From Cricetomys ansorgei (Eukaryota > Chordata > Mammalia > Rodentia > Nesomyidae): a stretch of DNA of 64,000 nucleotides. A model generated the notes under the pieces. It searched no databases. It was not told the DNA's origin and saw only the letters and a program-made list of their open reading frames with translations. Shown here piece after piece: positions 22,525 through 32,339 of this stretch. A program made the translations under genes and the position numbers. The stretch lies in contig JAMJFZ010000107.1 in the NCBI GenBank assembly GCA_026225945.1, positions 43,700,501 through 43,764,500 on the forward strand, given 5' to 3'. The first letter of the stretch is position 1. Each line of letters begins with the position of its first letter.

Positions 22525-22740
22525 TGGTATGGTTTGAGTGTAAACCCTCCCTCCCCCACCACTAATTTCATGTCGTAACATGGGGCCACTGTGATAGATA
22601 GAGCCTAGGAGGTGACTGAGAGGTGCCATACTAGGGCAGAGCCTCGTGTATGGCATTAGGGTCCTTACAAAAGGCTGCATGGCTGCAATCAGAATATCAC
22701 ACCCTTGAGGCATTACCTTGAGGCATTTGATACTCGGACG
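22525..22740 (+). mobile_element. MLT1-like MaLR LTR fragment
   Basis: 'tggtatggtttgagtgtaaa', 'taatttcatgtcgtaacatg', 'gagcctaggaggtgactgag' and 'ggcattagggtccttacaaa' follow the order of an old MaLR LTR. Contains a 12-base duplication, 'ccttgaggcatt', at 22702-22727. Confidence 0.6.
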
Positions 22741-23194
22741 CCCAGTACTGAAGAATGCCTGTATCTAATTTTATACTTCTTTGATCAATTTTAGGAAGAA
22801 AAGTAGAGAAAGAAGGTTGGAGGAGAGGGGAGCGCAGTGGCACATTGCTTCCTCTTGCTTACATGCTTCCAAATTGGCCTATAATGTGGGAACCTCAGAC
22901 CTTCTCTCATGTTGGGAAGCGCTGAGAAAGGAGAGAACTCTCTCTACTAGATAATTCCTCTTATTCAAAAGAGTGGCTGATAGAGCTAATTATACCATTA
23001 AGCCTTTGGTTATCTATAGTGGTGGGCACCATTGTGACAAGATTTGGTGGTAGGCATAATGCCTAACCAATGGGTAGAGGAGTGGACATATATGCTTTAT
23101 TCACTAGGGAATGTCTAAGTCCTTAGCCTACAGCCTTGCAAAGAGAGGACAAATAGTAACTATTGCTTTAAGAGCAAATAAGTACCAGTACAAA
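22741..23194. other. unclassified sequence
   Basis: No recognisable gene. It may include a further decayed part of the preceding LTR. Confidence 0.45.
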
Positions 23195-23380
23195 ATAAAT
23201 TATATATATATTTTCATGTATATATGTATATATAATTCTCTATGTATGTGTGTATATATATTTCCATCTATTTATGTGTATATACAATCCATCTATGTAT
23301 GTATATAAAATCCATCTATGTATCTATGTATGCATATATAATGTATGTATTCATGTATAGCCTGCCTATCTATCTATTTT

Positions 23381-23426
<46 letters not shown>
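23195..23426. repeat. TATG-rich repeats and (TCTA)n microsatellite
   Basis: A TATATA/TATGTA-rich stretch (23195-23358), containing three copies of 'ccatctat', leads into a (TCTA)n array at 23366-23426 with one interruption. Open frames here are Tyr/Ile/Ser artefacts. Confidence 0.95.
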
Positions 23427-24058
23427 ATCTGTCTTCTATATTCATTCCCCAATCTGCTTTCCCAGAGGAGAAGGACTCAGAGTAGCCAGCCAGATACTCT
23501 TCTCTCATTAGGAAATCCATCATTTGCTTTGCCATATGACCTTACTTAGAAACTGTTCTTAAATCTTCTGTGACAGACTGGCTGAATTCCAGAAGCCTAT
23601 ATAGGTCTTTCACCTTACATAAACCAGAGGTGATGGGATTAAGAGGATCTATTCTTAACGACATTTGCTTCTATTTTCTCTTTCTTTCAGTGGTAGCTGT
23701 CAACCTTACCTCACCACTTGAATTTCCAGTTGATCCTAACATACATTCATCAGAACATGGAATTTCTTAACACTAAATTTAAGATGCTTGCATGTGTGAC
23801 AGATTTAGTTATGTTTACAATTAGACACTAGATCAGATTCAGAGAAAACAAATACTTTTTTCTATTGCTAGGTATTAATTCTGAGGGTGGATTCATTAGT
23901 TATGTAATACGTAAATATAGTATTTATGTAAAATACTTTTTTATGTAAAAATATTTTAGAGAAAGACTAGACCATGAACAGAACCCTATATTCATAATTG
24001 ATCCTGGATAGTAATCAAAACTATAAATGCAAATAATTTGTTTCTTAAAATAAGGTAT
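23427..24058. other. unique noncoding sequence
   Basis: No gene or recognised interspersed repeat. Confidence 0.5.
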
Positions 24059-24072
24059 AAAAATAAACCATT

Positions 24073-24236
24073 TGGCCGGGCAGTGGTGGCACACGCCTTT
24101 AATTCCAGCACTCTGGAGGCAGAGACAGGCAGATTGCTGTGAGTTCAAGGCCAGCCTGATCTACAGAGTGAGTTCTAGGACAGCCAGAGTTATAACAGAG
24201 AAACCCTGTCTTGAAAAGCAACAACAAAAACCCTTG
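24073..24236 (+). mobile_element. B1 SINE with target duplications
   Basis: 'ggccgggcagtggtggcaca', 'ttgctgtgagttcaaggcca' and 'aacagagaaaccctgtcttg' identify a B1 in sense orientation with an A-rich tail. The 10-base sequence 'aaaaataaac' occurs at 24059-24068 and again at 24237-24246 and marks the target-site duplication. Confidence 0.97.
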
Positions 24237-24249
24237 AAAAATAAACAAT

Positions 24250-24664
24250 TGTTCTAGTTTCATTGCTGTTGCTGTGATGAAATCTCCTTACAAAAAGCCA
24301 TCCAGGAGCAGCAGTGTTTATTGGCTTATAATTCCAGATTATAGCCTGTCACTCAGCAGAAGTCAAGGCAAGGATTTCAAATAACTAGTCATATCACATC
24401 CAGCCGAGAGCAGAGAGAAACAAACTCGTGGATCCTTTTTGCTTGCTTTCTTGCTTGCTTATGCTCAGCTAGCTTTCTTCATTATTAGATAGTCTGGGAT
24501 CCCAAGCTCGGGGAATGATGCTGCCCACAGTCGACTGGGTCTTCCTATATAGATTAGCAATCAAAATAATCTCCCCACAGATGTGCCTACAGGCCAACAC
24601 AATGTAGGTTCTTTTCCTAGGTAATTCTAGACTGTGTCAAATTGAGAGTTTAAACTAACCAGCA
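24250..24664 (-). mobile_element. rodent MaLR-type LTR, antisense
   Basis: Begins 'tgttctagtttcattgctgt' and 'ctgtgatgaaatctccttac', and ends 'tgtgtcaaattgagagttta' and 'aactaaccagca'. The same family as 2992-3392, minus orientation. The B1 target duplication ends 3 bases before the LTR edge. I see no clean 5-bp duplication around the LTR. Confidence 0.65.
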
Positions 24665-25388
24665 TTAGACTATTAGACTAATATAAGTTTAGTATTGCAT
24701 TTCTTATTTTAGTTATGTAAAACAGAAATATTTACTTTCTATATGTTGTTTTCTAGTTTACATTAAATTTTAATCTAATTTAATTAAGCATTTCAATGAT
24801 TGCTTTCAGATGCTTATTGACCTTGTCCTTGCATTAGTCACCCTGGGCTATGACTATGGGGATGACCTTTCTCCTAACAGAGGGACAAAGCCTTAAAGAC
24901 CGTTTATTTTAGTCCAAAGTGAAAGGGCTGTGATTACATTTTTGTGTAGTATAGAATATTGAGCTTGGCATAATGCTGTATACACATGAATGTTTGTGTT
25001 TTAAGAATTCCATGTATTTTAATTTTTATTGCTGATTATCTGGTTGGGTAGACTCAGAAGATTTGGTTATGAAAATGTATAAGAGCGATTGAGAGAGAAT
25101 ATGAAGTTGTCGCTTGGAGGTCACCTGAAAGTCTAAGACCAAGAAGCCTATGCTAAACTTTGTTTTAGAAGACACTTGACTGTGAGTTTCAAAGTCCCTT
25201 AGTTAAAACAGAAGAAAAGCAAGTAATGGTTTCATAGAATGAGTTCAAAGGATCTGTTGCTCCACATGTTAACTTCAGTTAAATAGAAAGTTTTATATAA
25301 CTTGGAAATATTTTAAATGCATTTATCACAAGATGATAATTATGTGAGGTATTTGCATATGTGATATCTCACCTATGCATCTTCCTTT
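24665..25388. other. unique noncoding sequence
   Basis: AT-rich, with no recognisable gene or repeat. Confidence 0.5.
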
Positions 25389-25472
25389 GTTTTGCTTTTG
25401 AGACATGAGTCTCGAACTCATGAACTTCTAGGCTCCCAGTGATAGGGTTGAAGGCATTTCCAATATGTCAGG
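25389..25472 (-). mobile_element. B1-family fragment, antisense
   Basis: 'gcttttgagacatgagtctc', 'gaactcatgaacttctaggc' and 'cagtgatagggttgaaggca' fit a short, shuffled antisense B1 fragment. Confidence 0.5.
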
Positions 25473-26171
25473 AATTAGCGCGATTTAGCCATTCTATGAT
25501 ATGTATCATATTACCTACCATGAATATAAACAACAAAAACATTTCCTTTGGGGACAAGTATTTTAAAGAAAGTATTTTAAAGACAAGTATCTCCTTTGGA
25601 GACAAGTATTTTAATTCTCCTTGTGTTTGTTTCATCTCACCTTATAACTGGGTAAATCTTCTTGGTCAGTCGTCTGAACCACACAGTTAATAGCGACTGA
25701 CTTTTCTTTTTTTCTATGTTCATTTTTGAAATCATCTATAGAATACATGACAATGCCCGCATGAGGAGAATAGGACACCTTCTCTATTCAATCCTGTCCT
25801 CCAACCCTTCTCTGTCCAGGATTTGACCTGGTATTGCTTATACACTCTTAGCTGCACATATGCACATAGATAGATCTGTTGCCCTGGTGCACATAAACAG
25901 CATTCTAAAATCTGTGCCCTGTTTTCATATGCTTTCTTTTACAATTAATCCTTTAATAATATGACTTGTAAGACATTTTATAACTCAGAATACACAATAT
26001 TAATTATTTTTTAAAGTCACACATAATGGAATTGCTACGCTTTATCTAGCTTGCTCCTTTCCTACTGTGAAGGTCATTTGCTTTCTGATTTTCTGGACAA
26101 AACAAAAGCAACAATATTCTGTATTTGGTACCCTTCTCCACACTTTTGACCTTAGTGTAAAGTGCTTATAT
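25473..26171. other. unique sequence with local duplication
   Basis: Holds a local duplication of 'cctttggggacaagtatttt' (25543) and 'cctttggagacaagtatttt' (25592) with related copies between them. Otherwise unremarkable. Confidence 0.55.
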
Positions 26172-26395
26172 TAGTGGTTCTCAACCTTCCTAATGCTGTG
26201 ACCCTTTAATATAGTTCCTCATGCTGTGGCGACTCACAATTATGAAATTATTTTCATTGCTGCTTCATAACTGTAATTTTGCTACTGTTACAAATCTTAA
26301 TACAAATATCTGATATGCGAGATGGTCCTAGATGAACCCTGTGAAATGGTCATTGGACCCCAAAGGGGTGGCAACCCACAGGTTGAGAACCGCTG
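26172..26395. mobile_element. URR1-like hAT-Charlie DNA element with TIRs and TSD
   Basis: The ends are inverted repeats: 'agtggttctcaacct' on the left and 'aggttgagaaccgct' on the right. The interior ('gctgtgaccctttaatatag', 'ttcattgctgcttcataact', 'ccccaaaggggtggcaaccc') is typical of the nonautonomous rodent URR1 family. Flanks 'gcttatat' (26164-26171) and 'gcttatgt' (26396-26403) are an 8-bp target duplication with one change, as expected for hAT. Confidence 0.93.
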
Positions 26396-26562
26396 GCTTA
26401 TGTGAAACAGAATCCTCTAAGAAATGCATGGTTATGGTTTAAAATATTGATCCTCACCCTTTTAAAGGGAGTTACTAATTTAGAGTTCTAATACTGAGAA
26501 TTAGCTGACTCTAGAACCCTTTATCTTTAAAGGAAAGGACTAGTTGTAATATCTAGTGAGGA

Positions 26563-26660
26563 GATAGTGAGATAGCTCAGTGTTTGCATAATGTATACAA
26601 AGTCTTGTCTTCACTCTCCAGCACACACCCTAAAACAACTCAAACTAACAAAGAAAATCT
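26563..26660 (+). mobile_element. ID-like SINE fragment with A-rich tail
   Basis: 'gtgagatagctcagtgtttg', 'cttgtcttcactctccagca' and 'caactcaaactaacaaagaa' fit an old tRNA-headed SINE and its tail. Confidence 0.6.
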
Positions 26661-26726
26661 CAGTGTGGGGGGGAAAAATGACGGAAAGAAGGGAAGAAGA
26701 CCCAGTTAACTGTAGTATACCCCAGA

Positions 26727-27010
26727 GCCTACAGGATGTCCTGGAACCTGCAAGATATCTGAGTGTTTGTGGATTCTCCCAGTGCCTGCAGGATGCCTAA
26801 GCATCTGCATGATGCCCTAGAGCATAAGGGATGTCTTGGTGCCTGTGGGCTGTCTAGGTGCCTGTGGGAGGCTCCCATGGCTGTGGGGATGTTTGGGGGC
26901 CTGGAGATTGCCCTGGCGCTTGTGGATATCTGGGTGCCTACTCAGTGTCTAGGTGTCTGGGTGATATCTGGGTGCCTTTGGAGACCAAGGAACCTGCAGG
27001 CTTGGGCAGT
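26727..27010. repeat. degenerate minisatellite, about fifteen 19-bp units
   Basis: The sequence divides into about 15 units of 17-21 (mostly 19) bases, each near 'gcctgtgggatgtctaggt'. Unit starts are close to 26727, 26746, 26765, 26784, 26801, 26822, 26841, 26860, 26880, 26899, 26918, 26936, 26955, 26974 and 26992. Units differ strongly, so the array is old. The three overlapping + open frames here reflect the repeat. Confidence 0.8.
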
Positions 27011-27300
27011 GAGGCCCAACTTCTGGTCGAACTTTGTCATGCTTGGCCTCAGGCTAGTATGGGGCAGGTGAATGTCCACCATCAGAGTATCCTGCTGCCT
27101 CCAGGAACCATGGTGATGCCCATGATCCATGCTCCTGCTACAGTAGCTGGACTTATTTTTCTTCTATTTGTTTTTGTGTTTGTTTGCTTTTTGAGGGTAC
27201 AGGGGTGAGAGGGTGGAACAGGGAGGGATGAGAAGAGGAGGTTATTGAGATACATTGTATGAAACCCAAGTTATTAAAGTAAAGAGGTATAAAATGAAGC
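27011..27300 (+). mobile_element. retroelement-like 3' segment downstream of the minisatellite
   Basis: After the array come 'ggaaccatggtgatgcccat', a T/G-rich stretch, a purine-rich 'gggatgagaagaggagg' and 'gagatacattgtatgaaacc'. The last resembles the end of the L1 3' UTR copy at 28.5-29.8 kb ('ggatgtattgtaagagaaaa'). It may be the 3' end of one composite element including the minisatellite. Confidence 0.4.
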
Positions 27301-28114
27301 ATAATATATTGAGTTTCTAACAGGCAAAGTTGTCAATAATCAGCTCTTGGGCTAAGCTCATGTCCCAGTGAGCCTCTTCCTCTGCACATGCACTCCATGC
27401 CCCCAGTAAAACATGCTGGATTTTGGAAGCACCCATTAGAGGCCAATCTAGCTAAGGTTAGTTTATTGAAATGCACATGTTAATTCAGTTTAAATGAAAA
27501 TTCAAGGACAGAAGGAAACCCAGATAGGGTGTTAGAACTATAAGCTACATTAGCAGTGCTCTCCAGTGTTATATAAACTATCCAGGGACCCACAAAACTA
27601 AAATCTAAGAACTATTGTATGCTGATATGGTTAAAATAACAAGCATCTGTTTTAAGTGGTTGTTGTAGCTGAGGTTGTAGATTTCCATTATAATCAATGT
27701 AGAAATGTAATGAGACGCAAGTGAAAGATCTGCTTCAATACAAGAATAGAATGACAGCAAAGAATTGTATTTCTTTTTAAAATGACTTCCTGGGGGCAGA
27801 AATAAACAGCTGTCATGATGTCATACACTACCTATAAAAGGGTCATAAAATAAATCCTGTTATTACAATTTGCAATTTATTGAAGACATTAGCTTTAAAA
27901 TTAAAGGCTGGCCTTTCCAAAAAGCTTGAAAGTAATCTTTGTATAAATATGAAGTTTATGTACTAAGACTACTGTCTTCAAGACACTAATTTTACTGTAT
28001 GTAGCAATTTGAAAAATTTACAAATCGTTTCAAAAATCATTTCTCTTTATTCAGAACAAGCCAATTCCCTGTATCATATGCATTTGACACAATTACTAAA
28101 AAGACAATTTCCTT
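27301..28114. other. unique noncoding sequence, possibly conserved
   Basis: No recognisable repeats. The part from 27660 to 28080 is AT-rich with ordered motifs ('gctgtcatgatgtcatacac', 'ttgcaatttattgaagacat') of a texture seen in conserved noncoding DNA. No coding evidence. Confidence 0.4.
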
Positions 28115-28405
28115 GGGGCTAGAGGAATGGCTCAGTGGGTAAAGTGCTGACTGAGCAAGCCCAGGGATCTGAGTTCAGATCCCTAGCACCTATGTAAAAA
28201 GCCAGGCATGTTAGTTTGCTCCTGTAACCGCAGGGCTGGAAGGGGAGGAGATACATAGATCTTTAGGGTGGGTTGAATAGCCAATCTAGCCAAGATGGCC
28301 ATCGCTGTGTTCAAGAAGAGATCCTGTCTCAAATTAGAATGGAGAGTACCAAAAGAAAGATGCACTACCCCTGAACATACACATACCACATACACATAAA
28401 AAACA
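28115..28405 (+). mobile_element. B4-family SINE (tRNA head plus B1-like tail)
   Basis: 'ggggctagaggaatggctca', 'gtgggtaaagtgctgactga', 'gagttcagatccctagcacc', 'tgtaaaaagccaggcatgtt' and 'aagagatcctgtctcaaa' show a tRNA-like head joined to a B1-like body, followed by a CA-rich tail. The same type as 41818-42044, opposite orientation. Confidence 0.85.
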
Positions 28406-28539
28406 AATTCAGCTATCTTAAAATGACAAATAGAAAATCAAATAATCATACATTGAATTATCAGAATTTATCACTTATTGCTCATTACAAATAAGTGTGG
28501 AGACAATCAAACAGCATAGCTCTACCAAACACTAAAGCA
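28406..28539. other. unclassified AT-rich sequence
   Basis: Possibly the upstream decayed part of the following L1. Confidence 0.4.
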
Positions 28540-29765
28540 AAACATCACCTAATAGAATAGATTTTGTGGGTGGACTGAGGGTGGTTGGGGATGGCAAAAG
28601 GAGGAATCATGTGACTGGAGAGGGATAGAGGTGGAGAATCCAGGCAGAGATGACTGGAATTAGGGCGTATTTAGGAGGCCATGTGGAAACCTAGGGGAGT
28701 GGAAAGTCCCGGAATCTACAAGGGTGACCCTAAGAAGAACTCCTAGTAATGGAGAATATAGACCCTGAACCAGGCCTCTTCTGTAACCAGGCAGGCTTCC
28801 AGTGGTGGGACTAGGATACCAACCCACCCTCAAAACCCTCGACCTCAGTCTTTACTGCCTGCGAGATGTGCTGGGGCAATGGTGGTGCAGAACTTGTGGG
28901 AGTGGCCAATCAATGACTGGTCTAACTTGAGACCCAACCATGAGAGGGAGCCCATGCCCAACACTGCCTGGATGACCACGACCTGGAGACTGGATATCCC
29001 AGAGACCTTGGATACAGCCAAACACGACTGGCCAATATATACACATATACATATACACATATGTACATATGTACACTATACATATATACATGTGTATATA
29101 TATATATATATCAATAAAATGATTCATAATGATATTCTTCTATACCCATAGATCTGTGTCTAGCCCAATTGTCATTAGAGAGGTTTCTTCTGGCAGCTGA
29201 TGGGAGCAAATGCAGAGACCCACAGCCAAACATTAGGTGGAGAGAGGGCCCAAATTAGAGTTCTCCATCACATCCTTCTCAGCTCTGGGGGAACCTGTGG
29301 AAGAGAGGGAGGAAGGAATGTAAAAACTAGAGGAGTTGAGGTTCACCAGGAGAACATGGCCCACAGAATCAACTAAGCAGGCCTCATATGGGCTCACAGA
29401 GACTGAAGCAACAGTCATGGAGCCTGCATGGGTCTGTGCTAGGTCCTCTGCATATATGTTATGGTTGATAGCTTGGTGTTTTTGTGGGAGTGGGTGTGTC
29501 TCTGACTCTTTTGCCTGCTCTTGGGATCCTTTTCCTCCTACTGGGTTGCCTCATCCAGCCTTGATATGTGGGTTTGTGCCTAGTCATATCATATCTAGTT
29601 ATATGCCGTGTTCAGCAGGGAGGCCTGCTCTTCTCTGAATGGAAATGAAGGAGGAGTGGATTTGGGGGACTATGGGGGCCACTGGGAGGAGTGGAGTGAG
29701 GGGAAGTGGTGGTTAGGATGTATTGTAAGAGAAAAGAATGAATATTAATTAAGTTTTTTTAAAAA
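28540..29765 (+). mobile_element. rodent L1 3' UTR (Lx-like)
   Basis: Landmarks in order: 'gaaccaggcctcttctgtaa', 'cttccagtggtgggactagg', 'gagatgtgctggggcaatgg', a TA-rich insert, 'gggagcaaatgcagagaccc', 'ctttgcctgctcttgggat' region, 'gggttgcctcatccagcctt' and a purine-rich end with 'ggatgtattgtaagagaaaa'. This is a common rodent L1 3' UTR and is one of the longest retroelement pieces here. Open frames in it (e.g. 29336-29638) are not host genes. Confidence 0.85.
29035..29111. repeat. (TATACA)n/(TA)n microsatellite within the L1
   Basis: ATAC/ATGT-rich and TA-rich array. Several short self-complementary segments are present, e.g. around 'acatatgtacatatgt'. Confidence 0.9.
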
Positions 29766-30161
29766 GAAAGAGATGACATTAAAATAGTTTCATTTACAAC
29801 CAGAACTAGACAGGATCAGAGATTATGGTATACTCAATTAGGGCAGAAAGCAATTGCCTAAGTATTGGAAAAAAGAAAATATCTAATTATCAACAATTAC
29901 TGGTGATACTATTTTATACACAGACAGATGAAGTGATTCTGCTTAAAAAGAACACAAGAATTAGAACAGGAATTTGTATGTATATCAGATAAATAGATTT
30001 GAAAATGTAAGTTTTCTGTACTTTAACAGTAAGTAGAAATAGGAATGTGGAACATAAACCATTAACATAATTCAAAAAGCTATAAATCTTTAAGGAAGTC
30101 CATGAATGCTTATAGAAAGACCCAGCCTAGAATGAGCAATGTACAGTCTACAGAAATAGCT
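29766..30161. other. unclassified AT-rich sequence
   Basis: No gene or repeat that I can name. Confidence 0.5.
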
Positions 30162-30323
30162 TGTGGTGCTTTGAGTGAGAATGGTCCCCACAGACTCATT
30201 TATTTAAATGTTTGGTTCCCAGTTAATGGAACTGTTTGGAAAAGATTAGGAGGTGTGGCCTTGTTGGTGTGTCACTAGCGGTGGGCTGTGAAGTTTCAAA
30301 AGCCTACATCTCTCACAGTTAAC

Positions 30324-30386
<63 letters not shown>

Positions 30387-30574
30387 TGTGGTTGTTTTGA
30401 CATGTAAGCTTTCAGCTACTGTTCCAGTGCCATGTGCCTTCCATTACTCTCCCCACTGTGATGCCATAAACTCACATTATGAAACTTAAGCAAGACAACA
30501 ATTATAAATGGTTTTTTTTATAAGTTGCCTTGGTCATGGCGCCTCTTCACAGCAATAGAACAGTAGCTAAGACA
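30162..30574 (+). mobile_element. rodent MaLR-type LTR with internal (CT)n
   Basis: Starts 'tgtggtgctttgagtgagaa', continues 'cagttaatggaactgtttgg', 'aggaggtgtggccttgttgg', 'cgccat'-type region, 'ttataagttgccttggtcat' and ends 'agcaatagaacagtagctaa' plus 'gaca'. It has TG...CA ends. The same family as 33921-34268 in opposite orientation. A (CT)n has expanded at 30329-30382. No clean 5-bp duplication is left. Confidence 0.8.
30329..30382. repeat. (CT)n microsatellite
   Basis: Pure CT array of about 54 bases inside an LTR. Confidence 0.97.
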
Positions 30575-31734
30575 TGGTCTCAGGTGAGTTTTAGGCATGA
30601 TGGGAGTTGGCATGGCAGCAGGAAGGTCAGAGCTCCACGAAGGAGGAAAGGACTGGAAGAGGACTGCAACGAAGAGAAAGGAAAACTGAGAGAAAGGAAA
30701 TAATAGCAAGAAATTACAGCACTGAACGTTCTATGAATAAAAACTTTACACCTAGGATGGTTCTTTGAAGTCAGAGACAGAAAGTTTGTTCCAGGAGAAA
30801 TGGACGCAGAATAATCCATAACAAAACACTTTCTTTTAAACAACTTAATGCCATCTGTGAGGAAAAGAATTCTGGACACACAGACAAAATGAAGTCATTT
30901 TGAGGTGACAATTTTAGGCTCCCCCACGGATCGCCACAGATTTCAGGGAACGTAGGACTAAGTAACTAGTTTTTTAAAATAACAACCTCTGACTATGGAA
31001 CTTTATGAAATGTATTATTAATCTAAACAAGAGTGCCAGGAAGCATGTAGATGCAGTAGGGAAAAGATTGGGTAGAGAAGTGAATATAGTTCTTCATATA
31101 ATATTACAGCTAGGTTATTATTGAACTTCTAGTAACAATATACTAAAAGTCAGAACAGAGAGGAAGAGGAAGAAAAAGCACAAAGTTAATATAGCTAATA
31201 TATTTTAGTAGTTTTAATTGCTAATACCTGAATTTGAAATAGAGCTATAAAAACCTTAATAAAACTAATTGCTTTTTACTTTTTAAAAATTGTTTTCATT
31301 TTCTTGATGTGGTCTTAAGGGACCAGTATTTTGTACATCAAAAGATGTCTATATCTCATTTAATTTTTATCCTAAGCTCAAATGGATTATAGACATACAT
31401 ATAAATCTTAAAAATAGAAAGCTTAAAGAATAAGAAACAAAAACTGTGATTTCATGTTGAAAAACATTTAGAAATAATACCATAACTATAATTCAGAGAA
31501 GAAAAAAATGAGTAAGTTACTTCAAAGTTAAAACTCCCTTACTAAGAATTCACTGCTAAGACTATAGACCATTCCCACTGCTGTGGAAACATTATTTGCT
31601 AATATTTATCAGGAAAAATAGCATATCTATACTCCAAGAAAAGAGTTTCAAAACTTCACTCCTACATTGTATGCACATATAAAATTCTCAAAGAAGTAAT
31701 AAAAATACTATATTTAAAAAAAATCACTCTGATG
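30575..31734. other. unique AT-rich noncoding sequence
   Basis: Nothing recognisable. Short open frames on the minus strand at 30580-30879 have no domains. Confidence 0.5.
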
Positions 31735-32335
31735 TCTCTAGGAGACACAATCTCATAGCAAACTCCCTGTTCCCCTGGCTCTTTCAATTTTCCCATTCGT
31801 CTTCTGCAATGATTTCTGAGCCTTAGGTGAAGAAGTTGTTTTGTAGATAAATCCCTTGGGACTGGGCTCCACAGCTCTCCATTTTGTTGGAGATCCGTAA
31901 AGTCTTATCAACATGACCTCTAAACATAAACTAAACCTAGACAACAATAGGCATGCTAACATGGAAGGTGAAAGTTTAGGGGCCTCAACCCGACACAAAG
32001 AGCTACAGGAAACTAAGGAATTCTGAGAACAGAAGGAATCATTTTTCCCAGGGAAGAGCACATTAATTGGCTATCCAGTACCAAATGGTCAGCCCTGAAA
32101 ATATACATACGAGAACATTATACAGACTGAGCAGGATGAGTTTATACATTTAGAAATTTATATGTAGATACATGTACATATACGTGTGTAGCAGCAATTA
32201 ATGAAAAATAATGTCATGAACTTGAAAAAGAACAAGAAGGGCATAAGGGAGGGTGTGAAGATAAGGAAAGGGGTAAGTGTAATTATAATCTCAAAAAATA
32301 AAAAAAAAATAAAATTGTACTCTTCGAAAATAATT
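31735..32335 (+). mobile_element. rodent L1 3' UTR with A-rich tail
   Basis: 'tctgagccttaggtgaagaa', 'gggactgggctccacagctc', 'aatggtcagccctgaaaata', 'agactgagcaggatgagttt', 'caattaatgaaaaataatgt', 'gaacttgaaaaagaacaaga' and 'aattataatctcaaaaaata' give the full order of a well-known rodent L1 3' UTR and its A-rich end. The 102-codon minus-strand frame at 31753-32061 lies inside it and is not a gene. Confidence 0.9.
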
Positions 32336-32339
32336 TAAA

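Noticed and set aside
23366..23426. CRISPR-like array
   Set aside because: Tetranucleotide repeats without spacers. Nothing in the window has repeat-spacer architecture.
23111..23511. Tyr/Ile-rich open frames around 23.3 kb
   Set aside because: Produced by TATG and TCTA microsatellites.
26591..27208. Three overlapping plus-strand frames as a repeat-domain protein
   Set aside because: The underlying DNA is a 19-bp minisatellite. 19 is not a multiple of 3, so the frames rotate and cannot encode a regular protein repeat.
29336..29638. 100-codon plus-strand frame
   Set aside because: Lies within the 28.5-29.8 kb L1 3' UTR and has no independent support.
31753..32061. 102-codon minus-strand frame
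   Set aside because: Lies antisense within an L1 3' UTR.
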